NCBI GenBank assembly: GCA_020444275.1
Contig: JAHLLG010000001.1
Coordinates: 310,001 to 374,000 of the forward strand
Direction: 5' to 3'
From: Bacteroidota bacterium
Lineage (GTDB): Bacteria; Bacteroidota; Bacteroidia; Bacteroidales; UBA12077
Length of the DNA stretch: 64,000 bases
The position numbers and the translations under genes were made by a program. Under the pieces are notes generated by a model. The model ran no database searches. It saw only the letters and a program-made list of their open reading frames with translations, and was not told the DNA's origin. Every line of letters starts with the position of its first letter. The first letter of the stretch is position 1. Shown here piece by piece: positions 44,150 through 54,058 of the stretch.

Positions 44150-46789
44150 ATGAGTAAAGAGAATAACGAAAGAACAGATCAACAAAACAAAGAAGCATTA
44201 GAAAACCAATCAGAAATGACAGATAAAGAAAAACAGAGCGATGAGCTACATAAAATTGTGCACTTATCGGGAATGTATAAAGACTGGTTTTTGGATTATG
44301 CTTCGTATGTAATTTTAGAAAGAGCAGTGCCACATCTGTACGATGGACTAAAACCTGTGCAACGAAGAATAATGCACGCCATGAAAAGGCTCGACGATGG
44401 AAGATACAATAAAGTAGCCAATATTATTGGTTATACTATGCAATATCACCCACATGGAGATGCTTCAATCGGCGATGCACTGGTTCAGCTCGGACAAAAA
44501 GATTTATTAGTTGATTCACAAGGTAACTGGGGAAACATCTTAACTGGCGATGGAGCTGCTGCACCTCGTTACATAGAAGCACGATTATCAAAGTTTGCAT
44601 TGGATGTAGTTTTTAATCCCAAAACTACTGAATGGAAAAAGTCATATGATGGTAGAAACGATGAGCCTCTTACCTTACCTGTTAAGTTCCCGTTATTATT
44701 GGCGCAAGGAGTAGAAGGTATTGCAGTAGGGTTAGCTTCTAAAATATTGCCACATAATTTTAATGAGTTGATTGATGCATGTATTGCTTATTTAAAAGGT
44801 AAAGATTTTGAACTTTTACCTGATTTCCCTACCGGAGGCATTGCTGATTTTAGTAAATATAACGACGGTATAAGAGGGGGATCGGTAAAGATCAGGGCTA
44901 AAATTGAAAAAGAAGATAAGAAAACACTTAAAATAACAGAACTACCATTCGGAAAAACAACACAATCTTTAATTGACTCTATTCTTAAGGCGAATGAGAA
45001 GGGAAAAATAAAAATTAGAAAAATTGACGATAATACATCTGAATTTGTAGAAATTCTGATTCATCTGCCTTCTGGAACATCACCAGATCAAACTATTGAT
45101 GCACTTTATGCATTTACTGATTGTGAGGTTTCAATTTCGCCAAACTCTTGTGTAATAGAAAATTCAAAACCGGTATTTATTGGTGTTTCCGAAATCTTAA
45201 AGTATTCTGCTGATAACACGGTTAAGTTATTGAAGCAGGAGCTTGAAATTAAAAAGCGAGAGTTGCAAGAGGCTTGGCATCTTTCCTCTTTGGAGAAAAT
45301 ATTTATCGAAAACAGGATTTATCATGATATTGAGGAGTGTGAAACATGGGAATCAGTTATAAAAACAATCGATAAAGGGTTAGAACCTTTTAAGAAGAAC
45401 CTCTTGCGAGAAGTCACCGAAGAGGATATTGTAAAGCTTACAGAAATTAAAATCAAACGAATTACCAAGTTTGATGTTAAAAAAGCCGATGAGTATATAA
45501 AAGGTATTGAGGATGAGTTGAAGGAGGTTCAAACTCATTTGGATAATATTATTGATTTTACCATTAATTACTACAAACAAATACGAAAGAAGCATGGCGA
45601 TGGTCGTGATCGAAAAACTGAGATTCGCAATCTGGATACAATTGCTGCTACGCAGGTTGTGGTAGCCAACGAAAAGCTTTATGTTAACCGTGAAGAAGGC
45701 TTTATCGGAACAAGTCTTAAAAAAGATGAGTTTGTAAGCGAGTGCTCAGATATAGACGAAGTAATTGTATTCTTGCGCGATGGTAAATACATTATTACTA
45801 AAGTCGATGACAAGGTTTTTGTAGGCAAAGATATTATCCATGTTGCAGTGTTTAAACGTAACGATGACCGTACTATTTACAATGTAATCTATCGTGATGG
45901 TTTAAACGGATCAATTATGGTTAAACGTTGTGCCATTAAGGGAATAACGCGCGATAAAGAATATGATATTACCAAAGGAACCAGCAAGTCCAAAATATTA
46001 TATATGACAGCTAACCCTAATGGTGAAGCTGAAATTGTAAAAGTTTATCTGCGTCCGCGTCCGCGTTTAAAAAAGCCAATCTTTGAATTTAATTTTAGTG
46101 AGCTGGCAATTAAAGGGCGACAGTCAATGGGAAATATACTTACTAAGTATGCAGTGCACAAGATCGTATTGAAAGATGAAGGAGTTTCTACACTGGGAGG
46201 TCGTAAAATTTGGTTTGAGGATGAGGTACTTCGATTAAATGCTGATGGAAGAGGAGAGTACCTGGGCGAGTTTCATGGCGACGATAAAATATTAGTAATT
46301 ACCAGATCGGGTAATTATCGTTTAACATCGTATGATTTGATGAATCACTTCGAAGATGACGTGATGCTGGTTGAGAAATTCAGACCGGAAAAGATTTTTT
46401 CAGCTGTATATTATGATGCTGATCTGGAATATTACTATGTTAAACGGTTTACTATTGATCCAACCGATAAGTTAACAAGTTTTATTGGCGATAACGAAGA
46501 ATCAAAATTATTACAGTTAACCGAAGTTGAATATCCACGATTGGAAGTTTCATTCGGCGGACGACATAAAGATCGCGAAAATGAAATTATTGAAATTGCT
46601 GATTTTATTGGTGTTAAAAGCTATAAAGCAAGAGGTAAAAGATTATCGAACTATGAGGTTAAAGTAGTTAAGGAGCTCGAACCATTAATTGTGAAGGAGG
46701 AAAAACCGGAAGAACAACAACACAATGAAGAAAACGATGAGCAGGATAACTCACAAATGAGCTTATTCAAAAATGGTAAGGACAATTAA
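44150..46789 (+). CDS. parC: DNA topoisomerase IV subunit A
   Basis: The 879-residue protein starts with a charged stretch of about 45 residues, then the breakage-reunion domain HLSGMYKDWFLDYASYVI. The catalytic tyrosine is Tyr141 in APRYIEARLS; QRRIMHAMK and the quinolone-region HPHGDASIGDA precede it. The C-terminal beta-pinwheel (about 520-830) contains no QRRGGKG-type GyrA box. The acidic tail ends in a SQMSLFKNGKDN segment. It forms the heterotetramer with ParE and unlinks daughter chromosomes. Confidence 0.93.
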   Translation: MSKENNERTDQQNKEALENQSEMTDKEKQSDELHKIVHLSGMYKDWFLDYASYVILERAVPHLYDGLKPVQRRIMHAMKRLDDGRYNKVANIIGYTMQYHPHGDASIGDALVQLGQKDLLVDSQGNWGNILTGDGAAAPRYIEARLSKFALDVVFNPKTTEWKKSYDGRNDEPLTLPVKFPLLLAQGVEGIAVGLASKILPHNFNELIDACIAYLKGKDFELLPDFPTGGIADFSKYNDGIRGGSVKIRAKIEKEDKKTLKITELPFGKTTQSLIDSILKANEKGKIKIRKIDDNTSEFVEILIHLPSGTSPDQTIDALYAFTDCEVSISPNSCVIENSKPVFIGVSEILKYSADNTVKLLKQELEIKKRELQEAWHLSSLEKIFIENRIYHDIEECETWESVIKTIDKGLEPFKKNLLREVTEEDIVKLTEIKIKRITKFDVKKADEYIKGIEDELKEVQTHLDNIIDFTINYYKQIRKKHGDGRDRKTEIRNLDTIAATQVVVANEKLYVNREEGFIGTSLKKDEFVSECSDIDEVIVFLRDGKYIITKVDDKVFVGKDIIHVAVFKRNDDRTIYNVIYRDGLNGSIMVKRCAIKGITRDKEYDITKGTSKSKILYMTANPNGEAEIVKVYLRPRPRLKKPIFEFNFSELAIKGRQSMGNILTKYAVHKIVLKDEGVSTLGGRKIWFEDEVLRLNADGRGEYLGEFHGDDKILVITRSGNYRLTSYDLMNHFEDDVMLVEKFRPEKIFSAVYYDADLEYYYVKRFTIDPTDKLTSFIGDNEESKLLQLTEVEYPRLEVSFGGRHKDRENEIIEIADFIGVKSYKARGKRLSNYEVKVVKELEPLIVKEEKPEEQQHNEENDEQDNSQMSLFKNGKDN

Positions 46790-46840
46790 TTTTTGAACCA
46801 TTAGGAATTTTTGTATTTTTAATGAACAAAAGGAGCGTAT

Positions 46841-47350
46841 ATGAGAATTTTTCTAGTTGGATTTATGGCAAGCGGCAAATCATCAGCAGGTAAAAAGCTG
46901 GCAAATAAGTTGGGATTGTCGTTTGTTGATTTAGACGATTATATCGAAGAAAAGTACAATACAACCATCAGATTGCTTATTTATGATAAAGGCATGGATA
47001 AGTTTCGGGAAATTGAAAAAGAGTCGCTCGAAACCATCATAAAACAAAATGATCATATTGTAATTTCTACTGGCGGAGGAACGCCTTGTTACTTCGATAA
47101 TATGAGTAAAATGAATAAGTCCGGACTAACGATATACCTTGAAGTTGATACCCCAACCTTGGTTGATAGATTAATGTATGCTAAAAAAGACAGACCGCTA
47201 ATTTGGGGTAAAAGCAGGGAGGATTTAACAGTTTATGCAAAGGATTTATTAGCAAAACGGCAAGATGATTATGCAAAAGCGAAACTATCGGTAAACGGAA
47301 AAAATCTTAAAATAGATGCTCTTGCCAACCTGGTTAAGTCAAATATTTAG
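46841..47350 (+). CDS. aroK: Shikimate kinase
   Basis: AroK phosphorylates shikimate in aromatic amino acid synthesis. The 169-residue protein has P-loop GFMASGKSS (Lys13), the shikimate-binding VDLDDYIEEKY, FREIEKESL and STGGGTPCY blocks. The lid arginine is in KKDRPLI. An AAAAGGAG sequence lies a few bases before the ATG, giving a partial Shine-Dalgarno. The stop codon directly abuts the end of the convergent phosphatase gene. Confidence 0.95.
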   Translation: MRIFLVGFMASGKSSAGKKLANKLGLSFVDLDDYIEEKYNTTIRLLIYDKGMDKFREIEKESLETIIKQNDHIVISTGGGTPCYFDNMSKMNKSGLTIYLEVDTPTLVDRLMYAKKDRPLIWGKSREDLTVYAKDLLAKRQDDYAKAKLSVNGKNLKIDALANLVKSNI

Positions 47351-49291
47351 TTAAATCTTTATTCCAATCGACAGTACATCATCAACTTGAGGTTCGCTGC
47401 CTTTCCAGTTAATAAAGGTTTCAAATAGAGCTCTCTTCTGTTCAACCATTTCTTTTTCATGTATATCGAGAAGTAGCTCCCGTAAATTTCCCACTCTGAA
47501 TTTTTTACGGTTGGGTCCTCCAAATTGATCAGCATAGCCATCGGTAAACATATAAAATATGTCACCTTTCTGAATATCCAGGGTATGATTTGTAAAAGGA
47601 GCAATAGCCTTATCAGAAAGCCCAACAGGCATTCTGTCCGCTTTAATAGAGTTAAGCATATGATCACGTATATAATACAGGTGGTTATAGGCACCAGCAT
47701 ATTCCAGTTTCATATTATCATAATCGATTACTACTAAAGCTACATCCATTCCATCTTTGGATTTTTCTATTCTGTTGGCATTTACAAGCGTTTTAATGAT
47801 TTTTTTACGCAGTTCATTCAGAATTAAATTCGGTTGGATAATTTCTTCATCGAAAATGATTTCATTTAAAAAATTAATTCCTATAATACTCATAAAAGCA
47901 CCAGGCACACCATGTCCGGTGCAATCTGCGGCAACTATAATCGATTTGTTTTCAACCTGACCAACCCAGTAAAAATCACCACTTACAATATCTTTTGGTT
48001 TAAACAGGCAAAATCCATCTTTTAAAACTTTCTGAAGCGTAATTTTATCGGGAAATAGCGCAATTTGTATGTGTTTTGCATATTCTATGCTATCGGTAAT
48101 ATCCCGGTTTTGTTTTTTTATTTGCTCAGTTTGCGATTCCGATAACTCTTTTTGTCTTTGAATCTCATCACGCTGAGCTTCTATTTCATCTCGTTGAGCT
48201 TCTATTTCTTCTTTCTGTTGAAGTACTTCTGCATTTCTTATTTGAAGGATTTTATTCTTTTTTCGTCGAATATTATTAAATGAAAATAGAACTATAAGCA
48301 GAATAGTAAATAAAAGTAAAATTGACAGCCCAATGTAATTTAATCTGCTTTTTTGCTTCTTCTGTTTTTGTAAAAGTTCAATTTCCTGCTCCTTTTTGTT
48401 GTTTTGATATTTTATTTCCAGCTCTGCAATATGTGCATTGGTTTCTTTATTTATTCGTTTATTTTTAAGATTATAAAACTGCTCAAGATATGAAAGAGCT
48501 TTATCAGACTTCCCCAGTTTTTTATATGTTTGATACAATATATCGTAATTAAGTTCGAGCGTATGCGTAAAGTCCAATGAATCGCAAATTTCTATACTTT
48601 TTTGACAATACTCAATTGCCTTATTGTAATTTCTAAGTTTAAAGTTAATACCACCTAAATTTAAATAAGAAGTTGAAATTCCATCTAGATGATTAATGTT
48701 TAGTTCTATATTAAGAGATTTGTTATAGTAGTCTCTTGCTTGACCAAATAAATTTAGTTTTTCATGCAGTACACCCAGGTTGTTATACGTACTGCTAATG
48801 CCATTACTATCGTTTAACTCTTTATTAATATCCAGCGATTTTTCATAACAAAGAACAGCTTCTTCGTAATTTTCTAATGCACGATAAATGATTCCCATGT
48901 TGTTATAGGCCCTTGCAAGGCCTTTTTCGTCATTTTGCTGTCGTTGTAAACTCAGAAATCTTTTAAAATAATTTAGTGATGTATTATAATCTTCCTGGTA
49001 AAAATATGCCTCACCAAGAATTTCATAACAGTACTCAATAATTTCCGTGCTATCTACTTTCTCAGCTAAAATTAGAAATTCATTGGCAAGTTCAATAGCT
49101 CGGTCTGCAGCATTATAAATATAGTAATCGGTTAAATAATAATAATATGGAATTTTTTCAACTCCTTTTGATTGATCCAGGATAATTTCAATTGAATCTA
49201 TTTTACTATTTTGTCCTATGGTATAATTTGTCCATAGGTTTGGAAAGAGAATGAATAAGAAAATAAGAAAAGCTGGTATTTTGTTTTTCAT
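47351..49291 (-). CDS. TPR-repeat membrane protein with PP2C/SpoIIE-type phosphatase domain
   Basis: The ATG at 49291 gives 646 residues; a TTG upstream at 49348 would add 19 that spoil the signal peptide. Order: signal peptide, about six TPRs (periplasmic), coiled coil, one membrane segment (near residue 320), a heptad-like EIEAQRDEIEAQRDEIQRQK coiled coil, then a SpoIIE/PP2C domain. The domain holds SGDFYWVGQ, AADCTGHGVPGAFMSIIG (metal Asp), DGMDVALVVID and MFTDGYADQFGG. The likely role is dephosphorylating a partner-switch protein in response to an envelope signal. The sensor half resembles that of the kinase at 18544. Confidence 0.88.
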   Translation of the reverse strand: MKNKIPAFLIFLFILFPNLWTNYTIGQNSKIDSIEIILDQSKGVEKIPYYYYLTDYYIYNAADRAIELANEFLILAEKVDSTEIIEYCYEILGEAYFYQEDYNTSLNYFKRFLSLQRQQNDEKGLARAYNNMGIIYRALENYEEAVLCYEKSLDINKELNDSNGISSTYNNLGVLHEKLNLFGQARDYYNKSLNIELNINHLDGISTSYLNLGGINFKLRNYNKAIEYCQKSIEICDSLDFTHTLELNYDILYQTYKKLGKSDKALSYLEQFYNLKNKRINKETNAHIAELEIKYQNNKKEQEIELLQKQKKQKSRLNYIGLSILLLFTILLIVLFSFNNIRRKKNKILQIRNAEVLQQKEEIEAQRDEIEAQRDEIQRQKELSESQTEQIKKQNRDITDSIEYAKHIQIALFPDKITLQKVLKDGFCLFKPKDIVSGDFYWVGQVENKSIIVAADCTGHGVPGAFMSIIGINFLNEIIFDEEIIQPNLILNELRKKIIKTLVNANRIEKSKDGMDVALVVIDYDNMKLEYAGAYNHLYYIRDHMLNSIKADRMPVGLSDKAIAPFTNHTLDIQKGDIFYMFTDGYADQFGGPNRKKFRVGNLRELLLDIHEKEMVEQKRALFETFINWKGSEPQVDDVLSIGIKI

Positions 49292-49346
49292 ATCAGCAAA
49301 AAAGAGTATAGCATTTCGTATATTCTTCAAGTTACGAAAAAAAAGC

Positions 49347-49377
49347 AAAAAGGATTCATAAATAAGAATCCTTTTTT
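49347..49377 (-). terminator. Terminator after the MsbA-like gene
   Basis: AAAAGGATTC pairs with GAATCCTTTT around an 8-nt loop; on the minus strand a T-rich run follows. It ends transcripts of the exporter gene before the phosphatase gene. Confidence 0.8.
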
Positions 49378-49381
49378 AGTA

Positions 49382-51202
49382 TTAAGCAAATATCTGTAGA
49401 TCGTGTAATTTTTTGTAAATTCCGTTCTGTTCAATCAAGTTATCGTGCTTTCCTCGTTCCACAATTTCTCCTTCGTGCATAACGCAAATCTCATCAGCAT
49501 CGCGTACAGTTGATAATCGGTGAGCTATTACGATTGATGTTCGGTTTTTCATCAACTTATACAATGCATCTTGTACAAGCTTTTCAGATTCTGTATCGAG
49601 CGCCGAAGTTGCTTCGTCGAGAATAAGTATTGGTGGATTTTTTAATACTGCACGGGCAATACTTATTCGTTGTCGTTGCCCTCCTGAAAGTTTACTGCCT
49701 CTATCGCCAATATTCGTTTGATAACCTTTCTCGGTTTGTAATATAAACTCATGCGCGTTGGCTACTTTGGCGGCTGCAATAATATCTTCTTCGGAAGCGC
49801 TATCAATACCAAATGCTATATTATTATATATGGTATCATTAAATAAAATAGACTCCTGACTTACAATTCCCATTAAGTTGCGGAGATCACCAATTTTTAG
49901 ATCTTTTATATTGTGACCATCAATCAGAACTTCGCCTTTTTCAACATCATAAAAACGTGGTAATAAATCAACAAGCGTCGATTTTCCTGATCCTGATTGT
50001 CCGACAAGCGCAACACTTTTACCTTTTTCTATTTTAAGATTAATATTTTTAAGTACGTAATCTTCAATGTACTTAAAGCTAAGATCTTTATATTCGATAT
50101 TATTGGTAAATTCAGTTATAGATTCAGCATGATCTTTTTCTTTTATTTTTACTTCAGCATCCAGAATTACATTTATTCTATCTAACGATGCCATTCCTCG
50201 TTGCAGGTTATAATATACAGTAGAGATATCTTTTGCAGGCGTAATAATCTGAGAAAAGATTACAAGATATGCAATAAACTCTTGTGGTTGCATGGTTACA
50301 TCCTGGCTTAAAACCATACTTCCTCCATACCACATAATAATAATAATAACTACAGTTGCTAAAAACTCACTGGTAGGTCCGGCAAGATCTTTTCGCCTCC
50401 ATATTCGTTTTAGTAAACGAGCATAGCTTCTATTTTCATCTCTAAATCTTTTATCAATATATTTTTCAGTGTTAAATGCCTTAATTATTCGCAAACCAAA
50501 TAGTGTTTCTTCAATAAACGAAAGCAGCAGTCCTAATTTTTCCTGACTTTTTACTGATTTTCTTCGCAACGATTTACCAATTTTACCAATTACTACTCCA
50601 GACACCGGTAAAAGTATCAGAACAAAAAAAGTAAGGAAAGGACTCATTACAAACAGGCTTGTAAGATAAATTATAATTGCTATGGGTGCTTTAATAGCGT
50701 TGTTTAATGATGTAACCACCGATATTTCAATTTCCTGAACATCATTGGTCATTCTTGAAATTAAATCACCTTTTCGTTCTTCACTAAAATATGATAACTG
50801 CAGATTTAAAATCTTAGTGTTAAGCTTGTTTCTTATATCCTTTACAACTCCTGTTCTTATTGGAGCCATTGCATAATTACTTCCGTACTGCGAAAAGGTT
50901 TTAAGAAATACGAATATTACAACCAAAAAACTCACCATTAACAATGCTTTGGCCTCTCCATCAGTATTAATGATGTTGCTAACATAATAATTGAAATTAT
51001 GTTGAATTGCTTCATATGTAAATTCAAATTCAACAGGTGCTTCCACCATCGGCTGTGTTTTGAAAAGTATACCAAGGAAAGGAATAACCATGGTAAAAGA
51101 AAATAACGAAAAGGTTGTGGATAATAAGGATAAGAGCACACTTACTATGCCTTTAGCCCAATAAGGTACCAGATATTTTAAGAAACTTTTAAATCCTTTC
51201 AT
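49382..51202 (-). CDS. ABC exporter, MsbA-like (lipid or multidrug)
   Basis: The 606-residue half-transporter fuses a six-helix membrane domain (residues 1-330) to an ATPase. Walker A is GQSGSGKST (Lys407), the signature LSGGQRQRISIARA and Walker B LILDEATSALD, with an H-loop IAHRLST. Such proteins work as homodimers; in this phylum they are often annotated as lipid A exporters. Substrate is not shown by the sequence. A -7-like TACTTTTG lies at 51248-51241 on the minus strand. Confidence 0.87.
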   Translation of the reverse strand: MKGFKSFLKYLVPYWAKGIVSVLLSLLSTTFSLFSFTMVIPFLGILFKTQPMVEAPVEFEFTYEAIQHNFNYYVSNIINTDGEAKALLMVSFLVVIFVFLKTFSQYGSNYAMAPIRTGVVKDIRNKLNTKILNLQLSYFSEERKGDLISRMTNDVQEIEISVVTSLNNAIKAPIAIIIYLTSLFVMSPFLTFFVLILLPVSGVVIGKIGKSLRRKSVKSQEKLGLLLSFIEETLFGLRIIKAFNTEKYIDKRFRDENRSYARLLKRIWRRKDLAGPTSEFLATVVIIIIMWYGGSMVLSQDVTMQPQEFIAYLVIFSQIITPAKDISTVYYNLQRGMASLDRINVILDAEVKIKEKDHAESITEFTNNIEYKDLSFKYIEDYVLKNINLKIEKGKSVALVGQSGSGKSTLVDLLPRFYDVEKGEVLIDGHNIKDLKIGDLRNLMGIVSQESILFNDTIYNNIAFGIDSASEEDIIAAAKVANAHEFILQTEKGYQTNIGDRGSKLSGGQRQRISIARAVLKNPPILILDEATSALDTESEKLVQDALYKLMKNRTSIVIAHRLSTVRDADEICVMHEGEIVERGKHDNLIEQNGIYKKLHDLQIFA

Positions 51203-51326
51203 ATTCTAATTTTAGGTTATATGTTGAAATAATGAATTGACAAAAGTAGGAAAAAATAAAGAAGATTAATGTGAATTAGCAATAATTGCTACTGATCAAT
51301 TCAGTTTTTATGCTTTTTTAACACGA

Positions 51327-52862
51327 TTAAAATTGAAAATAGATGAATGGTTGAATTTCTGCCGATTTCGCCTGATAAAGAATGAAAACTATAATAATGG
51401 CTAAAATAACTTTCACCACAATATGTGTTTGAATAAACCAACCGCGAACATTTTCTTTTAAACGTGATGGCAACCAATGAACAGTAAACCCAAGAACAAT
51501 TAATAAGAAAATTTTATAGTATGACGATATCATGGCAGGAATTAATTCTAATTGAAAATTCCCAACGATTTGATTAATCATTCCAATTGCTTTATCCATA
51601 TTTTCTGCTCTGAAAAATATCCAGGCAAAGGTTACCAGGTGGAACGTAGTAAATATTGAAATAAACCGGTAAAAAATATTTTTACTGGATCGCGTATTGT
51701 AATATTTACTTAACGACAGGTTTGTTTTTACCCAAAGCTTATGAATAACAAGGCCTAAACCGTGCAAGCCACCCCAAATTACAAAGCGCATATTAGCACC
51801 GTGCCAAAGGCCTCCCAATAGCATGGTAATCATAAGATTTATATGCATCCGCATTTTGCCTTTACGGTTTCCTCCAAGTGGAATATATAAATAATCACGT
51901 AACCATGATGATAAGGAGATATGCCAACGTCTCCAAAAGTCGGTAATATTAATGGCTTTATATGGCGAATTGAAATTGATGGGCAATTTGAAACCCAGTA
52001 ACAGAGCTACTCCAATGGCAATATCTGTATATCCTGAAAAGTCGCAATAAATTTGAATGGAATATCCATAAATAGCCATTAAATTCTCAAAACCGGAAAA
52101 GGAACCTGGCGATTGAAAAATCCGATCAACGAAATTAATAGAGATATAATCGGAAATGAGCATTTTTTTTACTAATCCGTTTAAGATTAGGAAAATTGCA
52201 TGGCCAAACTCTTGTCTTGTAAGTTTAAACTTCTGGTATAATTGTGGAATAAACTCGGCTGCACGTACAATCGGACCTGCAACCAACTGAGGAAAGAACG
52301 AAACGTAAAATCCAAAATCTATGATGTTTTTTACCGGTTTAACTTTACCTCTGTAAACATCGACAGTATAGCTTATGGTTTGAAAAGTATAAAATGAGAT
52401 CCCTACCGGCAAAATTATTCTTGAAATATCAAAAGAAGAGTTAAAAACAGTGTTAGTCCAATTTGCCAAATAGTTAACTACAATAAAATCGGTATGAAAT
52501 ACTGTGTTGACAATATCAGTAAAAAAGTAGGTGTATTTAAAGTAGCCTAATAAGCTCAGGTTTATAATAATACTTATTGCTACAAAAACTTTCTTCTTAC
52601 GTTTTGTTTGTGCGATATATATTAACTGACCTAAAGTAAAATCTGCAATGGTTGAAAAAATGAGTAGTGTAAAGAAATATCCTCCCGATTTGTAGTAAAA
52701 GAACAAACTCATGATAAAGAGGTATGCATTTCGCAGCGGATTTTTCTTGTAAATAAAAGAGTAAATCAACAGTAAAAAGGCAAAAAAACCCCAAAAGTAA
52801 AGCCTTGTAAACAATAAAGGTTTTGCTTCAGAATAGGTCAATATTTCGTTTAAAACATTCAT
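51327..52862 (-). CDS. MBOAT-family O-acyltransferase, AlgI type
   Basis: The 511-residue polytopic protein has about ten membrane segments and the MBOAT signatures: FPQLVAGPIVRA, WRRWHISLSSWLRDYLYIPLGGN and LLGGLWHGANMRFVIWGGLHG, which carries the invariant His. AlgI-like proteins pass acetyl groups across the membrane to modify cell-surface polysaccharides such as alginate or peptidoglycan. It follows two SGNH hydrolase-like genes with 4-bp overlap, forming an acylation operon whose final acceptor is not encoded nearby. Confidence 0.9.
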   Translation of the reverse strand: MNVLNEILTYSEAKPLLFTRLYFWGFFAFLLLIYSFIYKKNPLRNAYLFIMSLFFYYKSGGYFFTLLIFSTIADFTLGQLIYIAQTKRKKKVFVAISIIINLSLLGYFKYTYFFTDIVNTVFHTDFIVVNYLANWTNTVFNSSFDISRIILPVGISFYTFQTISYTVDVYRGKVKPVKNIIDFGFYVSFFPQLVAGPIVRAAEFIPQLYQKFKLTRQEFGHAIFLILNGLVKKMLISDYISINFVDRIFQSPGSFSGFENLMAIYGYSIQIYCDFSGYTDIAIGVALLLGFKLPINFNSPYKAINITDFWRRWHISLSSWLRDYLYIPLGGNRKGKMRMHINLMITMLLGGLWHGANMRFVIWGGLHGLGLVIHKLWVKTNLSLSKYYNTRSSKNIFYRFISIFTTFHLVTFAWIFFRAENMDKAIGMINQIVGNFQLELIPAMISSYYKIFLLIVLGFTVHWLPSRLKENVRGWFIQTHIVVKVILAIIIVFILYQAKSAEIQPFIYFQF

Positions 52863-54058
52863 TTGCTTTGTTCTATTAAATGAATGAATGCTTTTGCAAA
52901 TAACTCGCCTTGTATTCGATATCCTACAGGTTTAAAATGTAATTTGTCGTTACCGGTTAATTCTTTGTTATACCAATCAGTAATAGAATTTGCACCACCC
53001 ATTACGGAATAAAAATCCCAATAATTTAGGTTAAGTTCTTTGCTAATCTTCAGGATATTGTTTCGTACCATGAATACATTATTATTTACCTTCTCCAATT
53101 TTAAATGATCGTTGGGTGTAATTAATAATACTGCTGTATGAGGTGTTATATCCTGTATCTGAAAAATTAAGTCTTTTAATATATACTCATGTTCAAGCGC
53201 AGAGAATTGATCATCGTATGCTTCGTTTGTGCCCAACGAAATAATAACTAGGTCAGGATTTAAACAGGAGAGGTGTGAGGATAAATAATCGCATTTAAGG
53301 TACGATTGTGCAGTTGCTCCATTAACGCCAATGGTATGATAATTAATTTTTGAACTGCTGTTTTCCAGAATTATTCCATACAACTCGAAATACTTCGTGC
53401 TATCCGTATTTGTAATTTCAAAATGAACCGAATCCATTATTTCATTTAAGTTGAAAGAGGAAGTATAATCTTCTGGCACAAACTTTTTATTATTAATTTT
53501 TATTGATGCGGAATGATTATTATTGTGCAGTATTTTAATGGTATTAAAACCATAATACTTGCTAAAACTGCTATCCTTTTTTTGATTTATTTTAATGGTA
53601 AAAGTAGCTAATGAATCATTGGTTTTTACCGTTATTCCTGAAAGACCTAAATGACTTGTTTTTTCAGCATCGACATTTTTACTCCATGCCCATTCTCCCG
53701 AATAATCAACTTTATAGAAAAAAGGATTATTGGTTTGTGCAATGGTGTAAGGAAATATGAATCCTGGAGAAACTGCAGAATCGGAACAGAACTGATTGAA
53801 AAGTTGTTGTTTAATTTGTTCGGTTAAAAAGCCTGCCTGTAAGTGAGAATCGCCAATGTGTACAATGTTAATTTGCTCAGAATCTAATCCGTTTAATTGT
53901 TTAAATTTTTGAATAAGACGTTGTGTTGATTCACCTGTTGAAGTATATATTTTATTCGCATCACAATGAATAAAAGAAAGTGTATCACAAATGTTTTGTG
54001 ATACGGAGCTCAAATTAAGAACTACAATAAAAAAGATATTACCGATTAATTTTCTCAT
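52859..54058 (-). CDS. Exported SGNH/GDSL-fold protein
   Basis: The 399-residue protein has a signal peptide and the SGNH blocks HIGDSHLQAGF (catalytic Ser in GDS), LGTNEAYDDQF and a late NDKLHFKPVGY with Asp-x-x-His. It is predicted periplasmic. Genes of this type next to AlgI homologues act as acetyl-group transferases or esterases on surface glycans. It overlaps the MBOAT gene by 4 bp and the preceding SGNH gene by 20 bp, so translation is coupled. Confidence 0.85.
   Translation of the reverse strand: MRKLIGNIFFIVVLNLSSVSQNICDTLSFIHCDANKIYTSTGESTQRLIQKFKQLNGLDSEQINIVHIGDSHLQAGFLTEQIKQQLFNQFCSDSAVSPGFIFPYTIAQTNNPFFYKVDYSGEWAWSKNVDAEKTSHLGLSGITVKTNDSLATFTIKINQKKDSSFSKYYGFNTIKILHNNNHSASIKINNKKFVPEDYTSSFNLNEIMDSVHFEITNTDSTKYFELYGIILENSSSKINYHTIGVNGATAQSYLKCDYLSSHLSCLNPDLVIISLGTNEAYDDQFSALEHEYILKDLIFQIQDITPHTAVLLITPNDHLKLEKVNNNVFMVRNNILKISKELNLNYWDFYSVMGGANSITDWYNKELTGNDKLHFKPVGYRIQGELFAKAFIHLIEQSK

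Noticed and set aside
51261-51310. AT-rich palindromic stretch between the MBOAT and ABC genes
   Set aside because: Short palindromes such as GCAATAATTGC are expected by chance in this composition, and no T-run follows.
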